Shown here piece after piece: positions 38,603-42,984 of a stretch of 42,984 bases of DNA. The stretch comes from Salidesulfovibrio brasiliensis JCM 12178 (lineage in GTDB: Bacteria > Desulfobacterota > Desulfovibrionia > Desulfovibrionales > Desulfovibrionaceae). The first letter of the stretch is position 1. Every line of letters begins with the position of its first letter. Under the pieces are notes generated by a model. The model ran no database searches, was not told the origin of the DNA, and worked only from the letters and a program-made list of their open reading frames with translations. The translations under genes and the position numbers were made by a program. Location of the stretch: positions 1 through 42,984 of the forward strand of contig NZ_BBCB01000019.1 in the NCBI RefSeq assembly GCF_001311825.1. The letters are read 5' to 3'.

Positions 38603-41235
38603 ATGAGATCAATACTCTGCACCATCTTTCTTTTCGCCCTGTGCCTTTTCCCCGCAGTGTCCCATGCGGAAAAGGTCAAGAAGAATGTTTTGTACATCAA
38701 CTCGTATCATCACGGGTACCGATGGTCGGACAACATCTTCGAGGGCATTCGTTCAACACTGGACGAGAGCGAGTTCAAGATCAATCTTCAAATCGAGTAC
38801 ATGGACACCAAGAAGTATGCGTATGACTTCTCGGCGCAGCGTCTGCTGCCGCTTTTCAGGGACAAGTTCCGCAACGAGCGTTTTGATGTCGTGATCGTTT
38901 CCGACAACGACGCCTTCAACTTTGCGCTTGAGCACCGCGACACATTGTTTCCGGGCGTTCCCATCGTCTTTTGCGGAGTGAACGATCTCAAATCACGCAG
39001 CATTCCGAATGTGACCGGGGTCATTGAGAACTTCCCCATAGCCGACACCATCGACCTTGCCCTGAATCTGCGGCCTGAAATGGAAAAGATCGTCGTGGTT
39101 GGTGATTCTTCCACGGCAGGGCGGACCATTCGAGCACAGGTCGAGGCCGTAATGCCGTTCTACGAGGACAGATTGAAGTTCGAGTACTGGGCCGACCTCA
39201 GCGCCAGTCAGGTCAGGGAACGGGCGCGCCAGCTCTCCGACAACGCCTTCATGTTCTTCATCCCGTATTACATTACGATAAATGGTCGCTCCTACACTTC
39301 TGAAGAGGTGGCGGAAGCCATCTCCGAAGGCACGGACATCCCGATTTTCACCGCGTGGGAGTTTCTGATAGGGCATGGCGCGCTTGGAGGGAGCCTTTTG
39401 AGCGGCAAGCAGCATGGGCGCATGGCGGCAGAGCTGGCATTGGATATTTTGCGCGGCACACCGGCCGACAAGCTTCCCATGGTGGAGCGGCCGCTCGGCA
39501 CCTACTTTTTCGATTATAATGTAATGAACAAGCTCGGCGTGGACGAGTCCCAGCTCCCTGACGGCAGCCGGATCATCAACATGCCCAAGGCGTTCTACGA
39601 ACTGCCCAAGCAGCTTTTCTGGACCATCATGATATTCATGTTCGTGCTGGTCAACGTGCTGATTTTCCTTATTTATACGATCATTGAGCGCAGGCGGATC
39701 GAAAAGCGGATCAAAGAGCAGCTGGCCTTTCAGGAAATCCTCATGGACACCATCCCGCAACTGGTGTGCTGGAAGGACAACGACCAGCGCTATCTTGGGG
39801 CCAACAGGGCTTTTGGCGAGTTTTTCGGCATAGATGATCCGCAGGCTGTCATGGGCAAGACCGACAATGAAGCCCTGCCGCAACGAGAGTTTGCCGGGTG
39901 GGTCGGCGCACTTGATCGGCAGGTGGTCCGGACCCGAAAGGCGCTTCGCAAGCTCAAGCGCCGCGTCACCCGCAACAATGGCGACAACGCCTGGCTGGAA
40001 CTCAACAAGGTCCCGCTCTTCGACCCCACCGGTAACGTTGTGGGGACGCTGACCACAGCGGAGAACATCACCAAGGAGCGCGATCTTGAGAAACAGCTCA
40101 TCCAGTCCCAGAAGATGGAAGCCATCGGGACTCTTGCCGGTGGAATTGCACATGATTTCAACAATATATTGACTTCAATAATCAACTCCACCGAGCTGGC
40201 CATGGGTGACGTTGACCCTGAGTCGCTCACCGGGAAGGACCTGGATCGTGTGCTCAAGGCGGCCCGGCGGGGCGGGCATGTGGTGAAGCAGATCCTCGCC
40301 TTCAGCCGACCCTCGCAGGAAGCTTTCGGGCCACGAACATCTGCGAGGTTATCTCCGAGGTGCTTGGGCTGGTCAAAGCGTCCATGCCGGGAAACATTCG
40401 CATCAACGCAAACGAGAATTGCGAGGTGCCGCTCGTCTGGGCTGACCCCACGCAGTTGCATCAGGTCATCCTGAACCTTTGCACCAATTCTTTTCAGGCG
40501 CTTCGCGACGTGGGCGGCGGGGAGCTCTTGCTTGAGCTTGAGGAAGTGCGTCTGAGCGAGGACGAGGCCCGGACCATCAACCTTGAACCGGGGCGGTTCG
40601 TCAGGATCGTGGTGGCAGATGATGGTCCCGGTATCCCGTCAGAGATATTGGACAAGATTTTCGACCCGTTCTTTACCACCAAAGGCAAGGCCGAAGGCAC
40701 AGGGCTTGGGCTCGCGGTGGTGCATGGCATTGTCAAGGGCCATAACGGCGGCATAAGGGTGTCCAGCGAGGCGGGAGTCAGCACCCGTTTCGAGATTCAT
40801 CTTCCGGTGCACGATCAAATCGCCGAGTTTTCCATTCTTACGGACATGCAGGCCATGCAGGGGCGCGGGCGCATTCTTTTTGTCGAAGATGATCCCGATC
40901 AGCTTGAGACAACGCCGAGGATACTCGAAAGCCTCGGCTACAGAGTCTCCGCTGCCGCCGACGTGACTGCCGCGCTCGAGATGCTGGTACGTGAAGAGGA
41001 CTTCGATCTCGTCATCACGGATTTCGACATGCCGGGCGCCAATGGCGTGGAACTTGCTGAAGCGTTGCAGGCCATAGCGCCGGGGCTTCCGGTTATACTG
41101 GTCTCCGGACGGGAAGACGCCGTGACAGCGGCCTCCGGTTTGCCAAATATAGGACGCATTGTTATCAAGCCGTACGACAAAACCATGATGGCACAGGCCG
41201 TTGCCGCCGTTCTCGGCGGCTTGGAAGAGAGGTAA
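38603..41235 (+). CDS. sensor histidine kinase with periplasmic binding domain, PAS and receiver, with apparent 1-nt frameshift
   Basis: About 877 aa after correction. Signal peptide (cleavage after VSHA), then a periplasmic ABC_sub_bind-type domain to about 330 ([34 protein letters not shown]). One TM helix about 337-360, PAS about 375-490, HisKA with [18 protein letters not shown], then HATPase ([32 protein letters not shown]) and REC ([26 protein letters not shown]). The frame is lost at about 40327 after SRPSQEAF; one C gives [19 protein letters not shown] and joins the second frame. The next gene, 3 nt on, is its probable response regulator. Confidence 0.9.
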
Positions 41236-41238
41236 TAC

Positions 41239-42669
41239 GTGGCGCGAATTCTGATCATAGACGACGACCCTCAAGTTTGCGGGACGATTGAAAGTCTTGC
41301 CACGCGCATGGCGCACGAGGCAGATCAGGCACTTACTCTTTCGCAAGGCGCAAAACAGGTCCGCGAGGGCGGATATGATGTGGTCTTTCTTGACGTCCGC
41401 CTGCCGGACGGCAACGGGCTGGATCTGCTGCCCGAGATCGTGTCGCTCCCCGACGCCCCGGAAGTGATCATCCTGACCGGACGGGGCGATCCAGACGGTG
41501 CGGAGCTCGCCATTCAGCAGGGCGTGTGGGACTATCTCCTCAAGCCCAGTTCCGTGCGTGAAATGACCCTGACCCTCGGACGCGCCCTAAAATACCGCGA
41601 GCAGAAGCTTACCAAGTCGGTGATGGACAGTCTCGATCTTTGCGGTGTTGTGGGCGAAAGTCCCACGTTTCAGGGCAGTCTCCGTCAGCTTGCCGAAGGC
41701 GCACGGTCTGGCGCGAATATTCTCGTCACCGGGGAGACCGGGACAGGCAAGGAGCTTTTTGCGCGCACCATCCACCAGAACAGTGCCCGAAAGGGCGGAA
41801 AGTTCGTGGTCGTTGACTGTGCCGCACTTACGGAAACCCTTGTAGAAAGTACGCTTTTCGGCCATCGAAAGGGCGCGTTCACCGGCGCGCACTCTGATCG
41901 CACTGGTCTTGTCAAGCTCGCTGACGGCGGGACGCTCTTTCTCGACGAGGTCGGGGAGATGCCGCTGGCCATCCAGAAATCGTTCCTGCGCGTGTTGCAG
42001 GAGCGCACGTTCCGGCCTGTGGGCGGCACCACGGAATTATCCAGTGATTTCAGGTTGCTATCCGCAACGAACAAGAATCTGGAGTTGCTGGTAGAACAGG
42101 GCGAGTTCCGTAGCGACCTGCTTTTTCGGCTGAAAACCATGCAGATCCATCTTCCGCCGCTCAGGATGCGGCCGGAGGATATCCGTGCGCTGGCGCAGTG
42201 GCAGGCCGAGCGTGTCTGTCGCCGTTACGGCATGGCCGAAAAGGGTTTCGGGTCCGACTTCATCCCCACGCTGGAGAGCTATGAATGGCCGGGCAACGTT
42301 CGTGAACTCCTGAACATCATCGAACAGACCGTCGTTGGAGCAGGGGAGGAAAAGACCCTGTATTCCATGCACCTTCCGCGTGAACTGCGCATCAAGGTCG
42401 CCCGTGCGCAGGTCAGGAAGATGACCGGCGTCGAAAGCGCGCCCGAAACCGGTCCCGAGCCTGTCCGAAAAATCGGACAGGATATCTTCGAAGAGATTTT
42501 CGAACAGGAACTCCCGACATTGCGGGACTTTAAAGGAATGGCTGAAAAGGCATACCTTGAAGAGCTCATCCGACAAGGGTCGGGAGAGGTCTCCGACATC
42601 CTCTCCGTATCCGGCCTGTCACGCTCCCATTTTTACGCACTCCTCAAGAAATACGGGCTGAGCCTGTAG
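41239..42669 (+). CDS. sigma54-dependent response regulator (NtrC/AtoC type)
   Basis: 476 aa from GTG 41239 (AGAGGT upstream). Receiver 1-120 with phospho-acceptor D52 in VVFLDVRLPDGNG; AAA+ domain about 145-375 with Walker A GETGTGKE, the sigma54-contacting GAFTGA and GTLFLDEVGEMP; C-terminal Fis-type helix-turn-helix (SDILSVSGLSRSHFYALLKK). All core motifs are intact, so it should activate RpoN promoters. It overlaps in operon with the kinase at 38603. Probable targets: the sigma54-like site at 42886 just downstream, and perhaps the one at lpxC. Confidence 0.95.
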   Translation: MARILIIDDDPQVCGTIESLATRMAHEADQALTLSQGAKQVREGGYDVVFLDVRLPDGNGLDLLPEIVSLPDAPEVIILTGRGDPDGAELAIQQGVWDYLLKPSSVREMTLTLGRALKYREQKLTKSVMDSLDLCGVVGESPTFQGSLRQLAEGARSGANILVTGETGTGKELFARTIHQNSARKGGKFVVVDCAALTETLVESTLFGHRKGAFTGAHSDRTGLVKLADGGTLFLDEVGEMPLAIQKSFLRVLQERTFRPVGGTTELSSDFRLLSATNKNLELLVEQGEFRSDLLFRLKTMQIHLPPLRMRPEDIRALAQWQAERVCRRYGMAEKGFGSDFIPTLESYEWPGNVRELLNIIEQTVVGAGEEKTLYSMHLPRELRIKVARAQVRKMTGVESAPETGPEPVRKIGQDIFEEIFEQELPTLRDFKGMAEKAYLEELIRQGSGEVSDILSVSGLSRSHFYALLKKYGLSL

Positions 42670-42713
42670 CTCCCTGTCTTTTTTTTCGGACAAATTAAAT
42701 CCTTTTGTTGCAG

Positions 42714-42737
42714 CAGGTTGAGCGTCCGCTCAACCTG
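42714..42737. repeat. 24-bp palindrome, possible activator site or terminator
   Basis: CAGGTTGAGCG (42714-42724) and CGCTCAACCTG (42727-42737) are exact complements with TC between. It lies about 160 bp upstream of the sigma54-like -24 element, a usual distance for an enhancer-binding protein. It could also be part of the terminator of the activator gene; an eight-T run begins about 16 nt later. Confidence 0.6.
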
Positions 42738-42784
42738 ATCGTGACAGTTGTCTTTTTTTTCACACACTGATTTGGTCTGAAAGT

Positions 42785-42800
42785 GTCCGGAATCCCGGAC
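42785..42800. repeat. 16-bp inverted repeat upstream of the sigma54-like promoter
   Basis: GTCCGG (42785-42790) and CCGGAC (42795-42800) separated by 4 nt, about 95 bp upstream of the -24 element. Its sequence differs from the 42714 palindrome. Confidence 0.5.
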
Positions 42801-42885
42801 TCTGGCGGAATGATAATATTGCATGAAACGGAGATAATAATCCTATTCATGCGATTTTTTTGTATAATCAATTATAAAAACCTTT

Positions 42886-42901
42886 TGGCATGGTTCTTGG
42901 T
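42886..42901 (+). promoter_or_regulatory. sigma54-like promoter for the gene beyond the window
   Basis: TGGCATG (42886-42892), 4 nt, TTGGT (42897-42901), with exact spacing between the -24 GG and the -12 position. The -12 has GG instead of the consensus GC, which weakens the call. It sits right after a sigma54 activator gene. Confidence 0.55.
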
Positions 42902-42984
42902 TATGGGGGGATCAGCCACCCACATCCGATTTAATTGTCACTGTTTGAAAACCCACCGCCCCAGAGCGGGCGCAAGGAGAGTTG

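Larger units (their letters stand above)
42670..42984 (+). promoter_or_regulatory. long leader region of the next gene (outside window)
   Basis: This 315-nt AT-rich stretch holds no gene. It has inverted repeats at 42714-42737 and 42785-42800 and a sigma54-like promoter at 42886. An AAGGAG ribosome site at the very end (42974-42979) points to a start codon just past the window. Confidence 0.6.

Overview
The window looks like chromosome from a sulfate-reducing member of the Desulfovibrionaceae (Desulfovibrio/Pseudodesulfovibrio type). This rests on gene content and order: gcvH-gcvPA-gcvPB-lpdA, rpmE-DUF1385-prfA-prmC next to lpxC, NikR, many periplasmic substrate-binding proteins, sensor kinases and a sigma54 activator, with moderately high GC and GC-rich third codon positions. 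No rRNA, tRNA, insertion sequence, phage gene or CRISPR array was seen. The genus is an inference from protein flavour, not from a marker search.

Layout. 1-135: a 66-nt hairpin and the lpdA terminator. 136-4722 (minus): glycine cleavage genes gcvH, gcvPA, gcvPB, lpdA (no gcvT in the window). 5021-6982 (plus): a protein-methyltransferase-like gene, nikR and folE2. 7065-12950 (minus): a polar amino acid ABC transporter (ATPase, binding protein, double permease), L-serine dehydratase and an orphan binding protein. 13192-16772 (minus): glutamate decarboxylase, glutamate/GABA antiporter and an unrecognised Cys-containing membrane protein. 16962-21210 (plus): GH3/NagZ-like hydrolase, cytidine deaminase, pyrimidine-nucleoside phosphorylase, then a TPP riboswitch and the thiamine-precursor transporter cytX. 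21292-25656 (plus): rpmE, a DUF1385 protein, prfA, prmC and lpxC, the last behind a near-consensus sigma54 promoter. 25717-32853: a chemoreceptor, a TPR protein, cyclophilin, rlpA, aspA and an aromatic amino acid permease. 32941-38442: a hybrid histidine kinase, typA, a binding protein and a glycine-zipper lipoprotein. 38603-42669 (plus): a sensor kinase plus NtrC-type sigma54 activator pair, followed by a leader with inverted repeats and a sigma54-like promoter for a gene just outside the window.

How the genes fit together. Much of the window is amino acid traffic: glycine cleavage, serine deamination, aspartate deamination, glutamate decarboxylation and at least three amino acid uptake systems. 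Gcv plus serine dehydratase are also parts of the reductive glycine route known from Desulfovibrio desulfuricans. A second theme is sigma54 control, with one activator and two to three candidate promoters.

Caution. Nine of 36 genes (gcvPA, gcvH, the permease, nagZ, prfA, prmC, rlpA, typA and the 38603 kinase) are each broken by one missing base, nearly always a C of the coding strand next to another C. Several are essential or core genes, so I read these as sequence errors and annotate each gene over its full span. Nothing here is clearly a new defence or mobile system. The best leads are the sigma54 promoter on lpxC, the kinase/activator unit with its downstream promoter, and the unrecognised membrane protein at 16188-16772.
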